Below, piece by piece: positions 1 to 7,383 of a DNA stretch of 64,000 nucleotides. Numbering within the stretch: the stretch's first letter is position 1; each line of letters begins with the position of its first letter. The stretch comes from an uncultured Ruminococcus sp. Its GTDB lineage: Bacteria > Bacillota > Clostridia > Oscillospirales > Ruminococcaceae. The DNA lies in the NCBI GenBank assembly GCA_910584195.1, contig CAJTYV010000015.1, positions 8,316 to 72,315 of the forward strand, written 5' to 3'. Below the pieces are notes generated by a model. It had not been told where the DNA came from and made no database searches. It was given only the letters and a program-made list of their open reading frames with translations. The position numbers and the translations under genes were made by a program.

Positions 1-104
1 GTCTGATTCATACATTTATCGGCATCTGATGCGACTCTGCACAAGCACATTGTAAACACTCCTGCAGTACCTCCAACCATTAATCCTATTATAAATCCTA
101 ACAT
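1..104 (-). CDS. DUF3789-like small membrane peptide (3' end outside window)
   Basis: The reading frame opens with an ATG at 104 on the minus strand, preceded by a clean AGGAGG at 110-115, and runs off the left edge. The visible 34 residues begin with a glycine-rich hydrophobic segment (MLGFIIGLMVGGTAGVF) followed by a Cys-rich stretch and Asp/Lys residues. This matches my recollection of DUF3789, very small proteins common in Firmicutes mobile elements, with one predicted membrane helix and no known function. It follows the 53-residue ORF at 114-275 within 10 bp, so it is probably in the same transcript as mazF. It is too short for the ORF caller and incomplete, so the family call is tentative. 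Confidence 0.55.
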   Translation of the reverse strand, partial: MLGFIIGLMVGGTAGVFTMCLCRVASDADKCMNQ

Positions 105-113
105 ATTTTCCTC

Positions 114-275
114 CTACGCTGCGTCCTTTGCAGACGGAAATTCTTTATAAATATCTTCTGTATTTCTGCTGCTGAAATTCTGTTTTTCCGCTGTTTCAAG
201 CAGTTTGTCAAGCTTGTTTTTGATAAAAATCTCAGATAAATATTCGGCAAATTCTGCCTGTCCAAATTTAATCAT
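114..275 (-). CDS. 53-residue protein of unknown function downstream of mazF
   Basis: The ORF starts with ATG at 275, overlapping the mazF stop region by 8 bp, and ends with TAG at 114, which itself overlaps the AGGAGG of the next ORF. The overlaps at both ends argue for a translated, coupled gene. The product is acidic/basic mixed and helical-looking (MIKFGQAEFAEYLSEIF...), with no signal peptide or membrane segment. I do not recognise the family. Its position directly after a solitary mazF makes it a possible antitoxin or toxin modulator, although MazE-type antitoxins normally precede the toxin. That is inference from position only. Confidence 0.5.
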   Translation of the reverse strand: MIKFGQAEFAEYLSEIFIKNKLDKLLETAEKQNFSSRNTEDIYKEFPSAKDAA

Positions 276-615
276 TGTAATCAACTCCTATGCTTATTTT
301 CATCGCTCTGTCTACCTTTTTCATAATTTCCAAACCTACCGAACCTACATAATCTTTTAATCTGTTACGATCAATTGTGCGTATCTGCTCGGCAAGAATA
401 ACGGAATCGTTTGGCAGCATTTTCGAACCGAAAATGCGAATGTGAGTAGGCATATTTATTTTCTTTGCCGACGAAATCGGCAGCACAACTACGGTCGGAC
501 TATACTTGTTTCCCACGTTATTCTGTACTACAAGAACAGGACGTATACCGCCCTGTTCAGAGCCGATTATGGGATCAAGATCGGCATAGAAAACATCTCC
601 ACGTTTTACGATCAT
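268..615 (-). CDS. mazF: MazF/PemK-family endoribonuclease toxin
   Basis: The 115-residue product begins with the family signature MIVKRGDVFYADLDPIIGSE, followed by GIRPVLVVQNNVGN, the loop and strand pattern of MazF/PemK/Kid toxins. Members of this family cut mRNA (and sometimes rRNA or tRNA) at short sequence motifs. The key Arg of the RPVLVVQ strand and the Ser/Thr of the following strand (TVVVLPIS) are present, so the enzyme looks intact, and the length is typical (110-120). The start at 615 has a GGAGG 8-10 bp upstream. No MazE-like antitoxin lies upstream; instead a transposase remnant and a terminator-like hairpin (646-674) precede it. The downstream overlapping 53-residue ORF is the only local antitoxin candidate. 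Confidence 0.9.
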   Translation of the reverse strand: MIVKRGDVFYADLDPIIGSEQGGIRPVLVVQNNVGNKYSPTVVVLPISSAKKINMPTHIRIFGSKMLPNDSVILAEQIRTIDRNRLKDYVGSVGLEIMKKVDRAMKISIGVDYND

Positions 616-645
616 TTTATATTTCCTCCCTGATTTTTATGTAAA

Positions 646-674
646 ACTGCGGTCTGACAAACCCAAACCGCAGT
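646..674 (-). terminator. Rho-independent terminator-like hairpin before mazF
   Basis: ACTGCGGT and ACCGCAGT form an 8-bp stem with a 13-nt loop. On the minus strand the stem is followed by TTTTA. It separates the IS200/IS605 remnant from mazF and would stop read-through from the sigma-like gene. Confidence 0.5.
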
Positions 675-680
675 AATAAC

Positions 681-840
681 TCGTTTTGCCTTCGTCTGAT
701 TTTCAGACGATTTCCCATGATATTTATTCTCAATATCCGTCATGGCGGAACTTTACAAGCGATCGGCAGCTTACCGATCTCATGGAAATCTCATCCCACT
801 ATGGTTCTCATAGAGCCGCCCCCATTGCTTGAGTCTGTGG
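681..840 (-). ncRNA. Candidate right end and omega-RNA scaffold of a decayed IS200/IS605 element
   Basis: Several consecutive hairpins are visible: a 19-nt palindrome at 692-710 (TCGTCTG/CAGACGA), a long arm pair around 716-745 (CCATGA with TCATGG) and a GATCGG/CCGATC pair around 758-780. This dense structure lies directly behind the 3' end of a tnpB-like frame. That is the place where IS200/IS605 elements encode the guide-scaffold (omega or reRNA) and end in a subterminal hairpin. No tnpA and no intact tnpB are present, so the element is a relic. The identification rests on structure and context and needs an Rfam/ISfinder comparison. Confidence 0.35.
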
Positions 841-1079
841 CTGGACGGAAGTATCATTATCCTCACACGTTTCATTGCCGTTCCGGAAAGCTGTTTCGGA
901 GTTTGAAGCGTCATATTTATCGCTCGCTCTTTCAAGGTCTTGACGTATGGCTTCTGCGGCTGACGATTTTTAGACCGCCCGTGTGATTAACGTACCTGTA
1001 AAGTTGATATTCGATTTTCAAGTTTAATGAAAGGCTTAATTTTCCTTTCGCTTGTATAGGGGAAGAAGTCGGACGTTTA
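808..1079 (-). pseudogene. Probable 3' fragment of a tnpB-like (IS200/IS605) gene
   Basis: No intact coding frame spans this 470-bp gap between the sigma-like gene and mazF. On the minus strand two overlapping frames stay open for stretches: one from about 1079 that ends near 943, and a second that ends with TGA at 808 and reads as a Ser/Thr/Glu-rich tail (ETCEDNDTSVQPQTQAMGAA). Such low-complexity tails are typical of the extreme C-terminus of tnpB genes, overlapping the omega-RNA. A frameshift would join the two frames. There is no start codon or conserved RuvC motif in the remaining piece. It could alternatively be wholly noncoding. Confidence 0.35.
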
Positions 1080-1093
1080 ACAACCACTTTTTT

Positions 1094-1522
1094 CTAACTT
1101 TCCAAAAGTTTGTTAAGTCTGCACAAAATCCTATCCTTTTTCTTGTGTATATTTTGCTGTGTAGTATGCAGTAGAGCTGCACATTCACGCTCTGTCTTAT
1201 TTTCAAAATATAGCATTATTATCAGTTCCCGTTCTGATTCAGATAATAATCCAAGGCAGTTATAAAGTTTTTCAACAAACATTTTGCAGTCTGTTTCTTT
1301 TTCAACATTATAATCAGTCATAAACTCTCTGAAATTTTCAAACGCATTTTCATGACCGCCAATCAGCGCTGAAAATTGTATTTCATGCTTGTAAAATGAC
1401 TCGTTGTTATCATCTATGTTCCACTGCGTTCTGTTGTAATGTGTGCGAACTTCGTCGCTCACTTCAACTTCCACAATTTTTTTAGATACCGTGTCATAAA
1501 CACGTACTGTGTTGTTCTTCAT
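1094..1522 (-). CDS. Sigma-70 region 4-like factor of mobile-element type
   Basis: The 142-residue protein ends in a sigma-70 region 4 helix-turn-helix: LSESERELIIMLYFENKTER followed by ECAALLHTTQQNIHKKK, the usual pattern of a recognition helix after a short turn. The N-terminal half carries no recognisable region 2. Proteins of this type (Tn916 Orf-like sigma factors) are carried by integrative elements and regulate element genes or excision. A ribosome binding site (GGAGGTGAAAAA) precedes the ATG at 1522. It stands alone between a terminator (1613-1647) and a transposon relic, in a cluster of element-type genes. Confidence 0.75.
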   Translation of the reverse strand: MKNNTVRVYDTVSKKIVEVEVSDEVRTHYNRTQWNIDDNNESFYKHEIQFSALIGGHENAFENFREFMTDYNVEKETDCKMFVEKLYNCLGLLSESERELIIMLYFENKTERECAALLHTTQQNIHKKKDRILCRLNKLLES

Positions 1523-1612
1523 TTTTTCACCTCCGTTCGATTTAAAATCAAACGAAGGCTATGGGTATCCGGCTATACTGCATTGCCATTTTTGAATAAA
1601 AAATAGCATAAA

Positions 1613-1647
1613 AAACTCCATTCTGCTTTTAAAGCAAAATGGAGTTT
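1613..1647 (-). terminator. Rho-independent terminator after the XRE/zinc-ribbon genes
   Basis: AAACTCCATT and AATGGAGTTT plus inner TGCTTTTAAAGCA pairs form a strong hairpin. On the minus strand it is followed by TTTTTTA. It closes the transcript running from the dGTPase gene through the XRE and zinc-ribbon genes. Confidence 0.75.
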
Positions 1648-1710
1648 CTCTGAAAACAAAAAGAGCAGGAATCGACAATAGCTTTAAAAGCTGCTTGTCA
1701 AACTCCTACT

Positions 1711-1920
1711 CTATATTGTACATATACGTGGTGTCTGTACTAAGTCAGAATATATTATTTTAATTTCTTTATGACATTTCCAACATTTTATCACAACCAT
1801 GTACGATATGCAATGTTGAGCTATTAGATTTTCGTCTGCAACAATATCGAATAGTCTGCCATTACATATCGGACATCGTACCTGATGCTGCGTTTTATTC
1901 TGTTTTTTCACATTACTCAT
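1711..1920 (-). CDS. Small zinc-ribbon protein (cysteine-rich KTR-like)
   Basis: I chose the ATG at 1920 because AGAGGTGA sits 5 bp before it; a longer frame to 1995 would begin inside the XRE gene without a good site. The 69-residue product carries two zinc knuckles, CPIC and CWKC about 35 residues apart, and a hydrophobic strand after each. This is the layout of the cysteine-rich KTR family found on Tn916-like and related elements. The role is unknown; a nucleic-acid-binding zinc ribbon is a reasonable guess. It is the last gene of the dGTPase-XRE transcript. Confidence 0.6.
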   Translation of the reverse strand: MSNVKKQNKTQHQVRCPICNGRLFDIVADENLIAQHCISYMVVIKCWKCHKEIKIIYSDLVQTPRICTI

Positions 1921-1991
1921 TTCACCTCTTTTTAGCCGAGCAGCTAAAAAACACATCAATAATTTTGCGGTATATACCGCAAAATTATTGT

Positions 1992-2357
1992 TCATTTTAG
2001 TGAAAGAAATTCTATAAACTTCTTCCAGTCCTCATCAGATGCATTAACTTTCATTGCATATCTCAGGGCATTCTTTACAGTTTCTCTTGATTGAATATAT
2101 TCCAATATATCAGGGCAAAATTCACCTGATGCCTTGCTGTATAATTCGTAAAAGCAAATAACTTCATCGTCACTAAGCTCGAATACTACGATTATTTTCT
2201 TCAAAAGCTGAATATCCGGATTCACCCTTTTACTCCGCTCAAGCTGAGAAAGATAGCCTGTTGATATACCAACTTTCTTTGCTAACTCAGTTGCCGTCAA
2301 AGAGAACTCTTTTCTTTTTTCGGATATGAACTGACCGAAATCAGTTGCATAAATCAT
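1992..2357 (-). CDS. XRE-family transcriptional regulator
   Basis: The 121-residue protein has a classic Cro/C1 helix-turn-helix in residues 8-65: FSLTATELAKKVGISTGYLS then QLERSKRVNPDIQLLKKI. The C-terminal half is a helical tail with no known domain. It lies 76 bp downstream of the dGTPase gene on the same strand and overlaps the longer zinc-ribbon frame by 4 bp, so the three genes are likely co-transcribed. It may repress the module or act on a separate target; there is no obvious palindrome at the shared promoter other than the LytTR-type repeats. Confidence 0.85.
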   Translation of the reverse strand: MIYATDFGQFISEKRKEFSLTATELAKKVGISTGYLSQLERSKRVNPDIQLLKKIIVVFELSDDEVICFYELYSKASGEFCPDILEYIQSRETVKNALRYAMKVNASDEDWKKFIEFLSLK

Positions 2358-2433
2358 TGTTTATTTATTTCTCACTTTACTGCTCGTTTCTGTTTTTCAG
2401 GTTATGTTCAATAAGATCTTTACAAAATTTGTA

Positions 2434-3912
2434 TCAACCGTACAGTTTTTCGTATTCATTGATCGCAAAGTTATCTGTCATACCGGCAATATAATCACAG
2501 ATCATTCGCATTAAACATATATCCTTACTGTCCAGTCCGTCTCTGCGGTAAGAAGTTATATCGGATTCGAATTTATGGCGAATTTCTCCGATATCTCCCA
2601 TATAGTCTATATCTGCTGTTTCATCCTTATGAAATGTTCTGTAGGTATTTCTTATAACGTTATCCGGAAGCTGCTGCGGATTTGTATAATAGGCTTCAAA
2701 TAGATTTTTTATAATATATTTACCTTTGGAGTCGCTTCTCTGAACGTCATGTGTATATAGAACAAGGGTTGACATTTTAGATTTAAATTTGTCGATTATT
2801 GCCTTGTTTTTATTTTCACCATATATGTCGTATGATATAGCATTTTTTATATCATCACTATTTACGTCAAGAGAAAAAATTCGACTAAGATTAAAATTAT
2901 GTTTTCTGCCGAGTATCACAAGATTTTCATCAGAACTGTTAACAAGGACAGTTACCAATGTGTTTACAACTATTTTGGAAATAGTGGAAATAAAATGCTC
3001 TTTTGATATTTTACGGGTGTTTTGAATTTCTGATTTCAATTCATCAAACCTTTTCTTATCCCCATTGCTCATTAAATCAGAATCGTAGAAAGGCTGAATA
3101 AGTTCAATAACCTTGCAGTAAGACATAACCTTGTTTCTAATCGAATCTTCAAGATCATGATGCATTTGTGCAATTTCGTCTGCCTCTCGTACTATCAGTG
3201 CTTCAAACGTCCAGGCAGGACTACCATCTTTATGTGAACAATACTTTTCATACTGTTTATAGAATAGAGGCTCCACAAAATTTGTACTTACACGTTTCGC
3301 TTTATAACTGATATTTGAATGATTCATAATCCCCCACAATGTATAATTGGTAAGATTTAAACCAAATTCAGTTCCTCTCATATCCATATCCTCAACAAGA
3401 CATCTTACACTCTGTAAATTATGCTTAAATCCATATTCGTTTTTGGAATCTTCAAGGGCATCCAGATCGTCTTTATTTTGTTCATATATTTTGTAAGTTG
3501 AAGTAGTTTTGGGAATCTGAAGATTTGCAATATTAGGTGGAGACATTATTTCGTGCAATATCCTTTCTCCAGCATGACCGAAAGGAGTGTGACCGATATC
3601 ATGTCCTAAAGCAATGGCTTCAGTCAAATCACAATCAAGATCAAGAGCCTTTGCAATCGTTCTTGCTATCTGTGAAACTTCAAGCGTATGAGTAAGTCTT
3701 GTCCTCCTATGATCTGATCCACTGCTTGGTGTATAAACTTGTGTTTTACCGGAAAGTCTCAGAAATGCTCTGCAATACATTATCTTATCCCTGTCCGACA
3801 TAAATTTGTTTCTGTACCTATTTCCGCGTGAGTAAATGCTGCTGTCGTGTACAAGTTCACTGCATCTTAATGCGGTGCTCAAATCAGCAGCTAATTTTCC
3901 AGCTTGTGACAT
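2434..3912 (-). CDS. dgt: dGTP triphosphohydrolase (HD-domain dGTPase)
   Basis: The 492-residue product matches the dGTPase family: an N-terminal RLSGKTQVY...HRRTRLTHTLEVSQIART segment, then the HD metal-binding signature. His75, the His104-Asp105 pair, His108 and His113 are all visible (GHDIGHTPFGHAGE). The enzyme family hydrolyses dGTP to deoxyguanosine and triphosphate; it controls nucleotide pools and in some bacteria starves infecting phages. Length fits the long dGTPase subfamily. The ATG at 3912 has AAAGGAGGG at good spacing. The promoter upstream has a LytTR/AgrA-type repeat pair identical in layout to that of the agrD-agrB-rhs operon, so the gene is probably under peptide quorum-sensing control. 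Downstream are an XRE regulator and a zinc-ribbon protein. Confidence 0.88.
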   Translation of the reverse strand: MSQAGKLAADLSTALRCSELVHDSSIYSRGNRYRNKFMSDRDKIMYCRAFLRLSGKTQVYTPSSGSDHRRTRLTHTLEVSQIARTIAKALDLDCDLTEAIALGHDIGHTPFGHAGERILHEIMSPPNIANLQIPKTTSTYKIYEQNKDDLDALEDSKNEYGFKHNLQSVRCLVEDMDMRGTEFGLNLTNYTLWGIMNHSNISYKAKRVSTNFVEPLFYKQYEKYCSHKDGSPAWTFEALIVREADEIAQMHHDLEDSIRNKVMSYCKVIELIQPFYDSDLMSNGDKKRFDELKSEIQNTRKISKEHFISTISKIVVNTLVTVLVNSSDENLVILGRKHNFNLSRIFSLDVNSDDIKNAISYDIYGENKNKAIIDKFKSKMSTLVLYTHDVQRSDSKGKYIIKNLFEAYYTNPQQLPDNVIRNTYRTFHKDETADIDYMGDIGEIRHKFESDITSYRRDGLDSKDICLMRMICDYIAGMTDNFAINEYEKLYG

Positions 3913-4007
3913 AATGTCCCTCCTTTAATAGTCCGCTAAATTTCTTAAAATTACAGCTTTTTCCGGTTAAAATACAAATTCTCTTTTATTCGAGATTTTG
4001 TACTTTC

Positions 4008-4036
4008 AATATATCACAATTTTAGATTAACTTCAA
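4008..4036 (-). promoter_or_regulatory. Sigma-A promoter of the dGTPase operon
   Basis: On the minus strand TTGAAG (4031-4036) is separated by exactly 17 bp from TATATT (4008-4013), with a TGTGA extended context. It lies 96 bp before the dGTPase start codon. The spacing and the position of the upstream repeats match the agrD promoter. Confidence 0.65.
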
Positions 4037-4046
4037 TAAGTTTGCA

Positions 4047-4076
4047 CTGAAATGTCGATTTTTGACATTGAATGGT
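4047..4076 (-). promoter_or_regulatory. Putative LytTR/AgrA-type binding site
   Basis: Two imperfect 9-bp direct repeats, ACCATTCAA and ACATTTCAG, lie 21 bp apart start to start. This is the 9+12 geometry used by LytTR response regulators. The site ends 10 bp upstream of the -35 box. The block TGCACTGAAATGTCG and GACATTGAATGGTAATT recurs almost unchanged at 16722-16757 in front of agrD. Confidence 0.6.
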
Positions 4077-4118
4077 AATTAAAGCATGAAAAATTATGTA
4101 ATCAATATAAAAACACTA

Positions 4119-4294
4119 TAGGCAATACCGTACAGAGATTGTGCGCTAGATGCGAAATCAAATTTTTCATCAGATTGTACAGAAATGGCGCAGGCAGGCT
4201 GACGCCTGACAAGGAATTTTTGTGCAAGATGACGACAAATATGTAAGCAGATGACGTACAAAACCGTCAGGTGTGTTTTGTGCGGTGTTGCCTA
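4119..4294. repeat. MITE-like element with terminal inverted repeats
   Basis: The 176-bp segment begins TAGGCAATACCGTACA and ends with the inverse of TAGGCAACACCGCACA, giving terminal inverted repeats of about 16-20 bp with few mismatches. TA flanks both ends, which may be the target duplication. It has no ORF, and an internal hairpin (CAGGC...GCCTG) is present. It lies between the dGTPase promoter and the terminator of the toxin operon. I saw no second copy in this window. Confidence 0.55.
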
Positions 4295-4315
4295 TGCTAT
4301 TTTAAGCATAAAAAA

Positions 4316-4351
4316 AGAGCAAAACCAGATTTATAAATCTAAGTTTTGCTC
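4316..4351 (-). terminator. Terminator of the agrD-agrB-rhs toxin operon
   Basis: GAGCAAAAC and GTTTTGCTC pair around an AGATTTATAAATCT inner stem. The minus strand continues TTTTTTTATG. It follows the last lipoprotein gene by 10 bp and closes the operon that starts at agrD. Confidence 0.8.
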
Positions 4352-4362
4352 CAAATTAAATT

Positions 4363-5415
4363 TTAATTTATTTGATCTTCATGAATCACTTCAATTATAT
4401 TGCCGCCAATATCAATTTCCATAATGCACTGATAAAATGCTCCAGAACCAATATTAAGAAAAATACGATTATCTTCACACTGAATATTTCTTATTTCATA
4501 ACCTATGTTTTTAAAGAAATCATCTGCTGAAAAGATTAAATTTTCGCCATAATTATCTTTTTTATAGAGAACGCTGTCCGAGGAATAGAGGATCGAATCT
4601 TCATAAAATTCAAATGCAAGCAAATTTTGGTTTCTATCACTTTCACAAACAACTTCATATTTGTAATTTGAAAGATCAAATCTTTGAAGTTTATTTGGTT
4701 CTTTATAATATGTGTAATACATATATCCATTGTTTATAATTCCAATTTTACCTCTGTTAAAATCAACGGTTTCAGATGTTTTCGTATCATAATACGAAAT
4801 ACCCTCTCTATCGTAATAATCATAAAAAATCTTATCATCGTAAATAAGATATCTATCCGTATTATCCGGTAGATTGGTGAAAACTGAATCTTTTATACGA
4901 TCAAATGGATAATCCTCTATGGATATTAATGTATTTCCTTCAAGTTTGTATTTATCACCTATATTTTGACCACGATTCTTGGATAAATATAATGAATCAT
5001 TGTCGAAATATTCTACAGTACAATCTTCTGTTTGGGTTAAAATTTCCGAAGTTCCACCTTTACTCTCAAAGTATAAAGCATAATTTGCACTGTCTCTTCC
5101 ACCGATCTCAACAGGATAATACCGTCCGTAATCAGTAAAGTATATAAACTTGTAATTTTTTAAATTGCTTATGTAACTATACTTGTCAATTTCACCAATA
5201 TTTATTTCTTCTGCACTTGTAGTTGATTCAGACGTCATTGTTTCTGCCTGCATAGTTGTTGTTATGGATTCTGATATTTTAGTTTCAAAAATATCACCTG
5301 AGATTTCCGTGAGATTTTGATCCGTGCTTTTCCCTTTCGTAAATTCATTTGATTTACACGAAAACAAAATCAACAGATTTAACAAAAAAGCGTATATAAT
5401 AAAAGTCTTTTTCAT
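4363..5415 (-). CDS. Lipoprotein, candidate immunity protein for the L,D-transpeptidase-like cassette
   Basis: The 350-residue product starts with a lipoprotein signal (MKKTFIIYAFLLNLLILFSC, lipobox LFSC with Cys20), a Thr/Ser/Glu-rich linker to about residue 75, then a mostly beta domain with repeated Tyr/Asp-rich strands resembling a propeller. I do not recognise a named family. It follows the L,D-transpeptidase-like RHS cassette by 12 bp with its own AGAGG site. Polymorphic toxin loci place the immunity gene straight after the toxin tip, and a surface lipoprotein would suit protection against a cell-wall enzyme. It has the same general architecture as the lipoprotein at 6457-7380. Function is inferred from position. 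Confidence 0.6.
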   Translation of the reverse strand: MKKTFIIYAFLLNLLILFSCKSNEFTKGKSTDQNLTEISGDIFETKISESITTTMQAETMTSESTTSAEEINIGEIDKYSYISNLKNYKFIYFTDYGRYYPVEIGGRDSANYALYFESKGGTSEILTQTEDCTVEYFDNDSLYLSKNRGQNIGDKYKLEGNTLISIEDYPFDRIKDSVFTNLPDNTDRYLIYDDKIFYDYYDREGISYYDTKTSETVDFNRGKIGIINNGYMYYTYYKEPNKLQRFDLSNYKYEVVCESDRNQNLLAFEFYEDSILYSSDSVLYKKDNYGENLIFSADDFFKNIGYEIRNIQCEDNRIFLNIGSGAFYQCIMEIDIGGNIIEVIHEDQIN

Positions 5416-5427
5416 AGAATCCTCTAA

Positions 5428-6456
5428 TTAAGATCTTTCAATTATCAAAAAAGCTGACGGACCAACCAGTTCTGCGAATTGGTTCATATTATCAACTCCC
5501 TCAATGGTAATGCATCCTGTTGACCATGGCGTATTTGTCTGTCCATCCTCTGCTCTATGCACCAAAATTCCTGAAGCATTATCCTCTATCCATCCAGAGT
5601 TAGAATCTCTTATGCAAGGAACATACCAACCATCATCTAACGTTTGAACATTATAGGCTGCAGCGTTAGCATGATTATCTCCTCTAGTTATTTTGTATGT
5701 ACCTGGCTTAACTATGGCATATCCAATTCCATTATCATATCTACCGTGTATATCATCAGGCAATGTACTTCCAACAAAGGTTGTTTCTTCTCCCTCAACA
5801 GAATAAACAGTGATAGTTGCATTAAATCGTTTATTACCTTTATTTGTTTTTCCTTCTCTTGCAACGACAACAACACTGTTACAGCCAACACATCCAGGAG
5901 AAAAACATTCTTTATTACATCCAGGAGCATCAAGACGTTTTTTATTATCTACATTATATTTTGAAGTCGTTGTAGTAGTTGTTTGCGTAGTTCTGATTGT
6001 AGAAGTTGCAACCTGAGATGTAGTGCCTGTATAACCAGGATTAGAAGTTGAAGTTTGTGCAGGAGCCTTTCCTACCGTTTTATTATCACAACTTGTTAAT
6101 GCGATTGCTCCTCCAATAACTATCGCACCCAAAATAAGTTCCGTGATTAAATGACCACTCGGATCGACATAACGAATTGGATTATTCTGACAATAGGTAT
6201 AGAGATTAAGGCTCAGCGGATCAGATTTTCTTCCGGCATATGAATCACGGCTAATAAACCTACCAATAGCAGGATCATAATACCTCGCCCTAAGATAGAT
6301 AGTGCCAGTTTCAGCATCATAGTATTCACCACAGTAACGAAATGCATTGGTATCATTCTCATTGGTATTCTTCTCAACGCCGAAGGCATCGTAAGTATAG
6401 GACTTAATAACACCGCCGTGAGCATTTTTAGTATAGTCCGAATTTGGCTCTATAAA
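5428..6456 (-). CDS. Orphan RHS C-terminal cassette with L,D-transpeptidase-like toxin domain
   Basis: The frame is open from the stop codon of the upstream lipoprotein (6457-6459) to 5428 and shows no start codon with a ribosome binding site; the first ATG gives only the last 234 residues (6132). The first 100 residues repeat the end of the RHS core almost word for word: YDAFGVEKN, GTIYLRARYYDPAIGRF, SLNLYTYC, YVDPSGH. Then come a hydrophobic GAIVIGGAIAL segment, a Thr-rich linker, and a C-terminal domain with His192 and a Ser204-Thr-Gly-Cys207 motif (numbering from 6132), as in L,D-transpeptidases/DUF5675-like proteins. It has no signal peptide. It looks like a displaced or silent toxin tip that could recombine into the 3' end of rhs. 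Confidence 0.6.
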   Translation of the reverse strand, partial: FIEPNSDYTKNAHGGVIKSYTYDAFGVEKNTNENDTNAFRYCGEYYDAETGTIYLRARYYDPAIGRFISRDSYAGRKSDPLSLNLYTYCQNNPIRYVDPSGHLITELILGAIVIGGAIALTSCDNKTVGKAPAQTSTSNPGYTGTTSQVATSTIRTTQTTTTTTSKYNVDNKKRLDAPGCNKECFSPGCVGCNSVVVVAREGKTNKGNKRFNATITVYSVEGEETTFVGSTLPDDIHGRYDNGIGYAIVKPGTYKITRGDNHANAAAYNVQTLDDGWYVPCIRDSNSGWIEDNASGILVHRAEDGQTNTPWSTGCITIEGVDNMNQFAELVGPSAFLIIERS

Positions 6457-7380
6457 TTATAGATCCTGAATATTAATTATATACAGAAAATCTTTGGGAT
6501 CATTACCATACTGCGAAGCATACAGGTAGACTTGATTTTCGCTATAATATACCAGCTGTTGGTTGATATAATCATTTTCACTGACGAAATCATATGTCTT
6601 CAGTATTTTTTCTTCAGATAATGAGTAAATTGCAACTTGATATTCATTAATTTCATTTGGTTTTGAAGCCTTTGATACTACTCTATAAACAGCAGCTTTT
6701 GTTCCGTCAGGAGAAATGTCAGGTTCACCCCAATAATATATATTATTGTCAAGCAATGGATAACAATCAATTTCTATAAATTCATAGGTTTCAAGATTCA
6801 ACTTACCAAATCCCTTAAATGTATTAATAAAGCCGCGCGTAAAATACAAATAATTATCTGCAATGATTTTTGGAACATATGCTGAATGATCTTTACAAGC
6901 ACATATACGGAAATCTTCGCCTGTTTTAGTGTTATATATTCCCGAACCGTCCGTTGTTTCATGATTGACAATATAATAACAAAATCTGTCATTGTCAATT
7001 ATGTCCCAGAATACAACATACTTCTCTGTTTCTTCTTCTGAAACTTCAATAAGAAGTTCTCTGTTTCCAGATAAGTCTTCAATATAAAGATTTTTATCTT
7101 CAATAATCTTTTTTCCATTTGGTAAGATGTATTCGTTATTATAACTAAAAGTTTTTTTATATTTAAGATAGACATCGTTTTCAGTCAAACTTAAATCTAA
7201 TTCTTGAATATTATCGCTCTGAATCACAAGATTAGATGCAGATGTTGTTTCATTGGTTTCAATTTGGGTAATTTCTGTATGCTGACCTGAATTTGTTAAC
7301 TGAGTTGTCCCATTCTTCCTGGTACAACTCACTGAGAATAAACACGTTATAAATGCAACAAAAATAACAAGTTTTTTCAT
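6457..7380 (-). CDS. Lipoprotein, candidate immunity protein for the M23-like cassette
   Basis: The 307-residue product has a lipoprotein signal (MKKLVIFVAFITCLFSVSC, Cys19), a Thr/Gln-rich linker to about residue 55 and a beta-rich domain with WDI, YYWGEPDISPDGTKAAVYRV, the latter like TolB-type propeller strands. It starts 3 bp after the M23-like RHS cassette (ATG at 7380, weak GGGGAA site) and its stop is directly followed, in the same frame, by the next RHS cassette. Position and export suggest it guards the cell wall against the cassette's peptidase. No family name is recognised. Confidence 0.6.
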   Translation of the reverse strand: MKKLVIFVAFITCLFSVSCTRKNGTTQLTNSGQHTEITQIETNETTSASNLVIQSDNIQELDLSLTENDVYLKYKKTFSYNNEYILPNGKKIIEDKNLYIEDLSGNRELLIEVSEEETEKYVVFWDIIDNDRFCYYIVNHETTDGSGIYNTKTGEDFRICACKDHSAYVPKIIADNYLYFTRGFINTFKGFGKLNLETYEFIEIDCYPLLDNNIYYWGEPDISPDGTKAAVYRVVSKASKPNEINEYQVAIYSLSEEKILKTYDFVSENDYINQQLVYYSENQVYLYASQYGNDPKDFLYIINIQDL

Positions 7381-7383
7381 ATT

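Noticed and set aside
717..986. 89-residue plus-strand ORF
   Set aside because: It lies antisense to the hairpin-rich transposon relic, has no ribosome site and its composition follows the palindromes.
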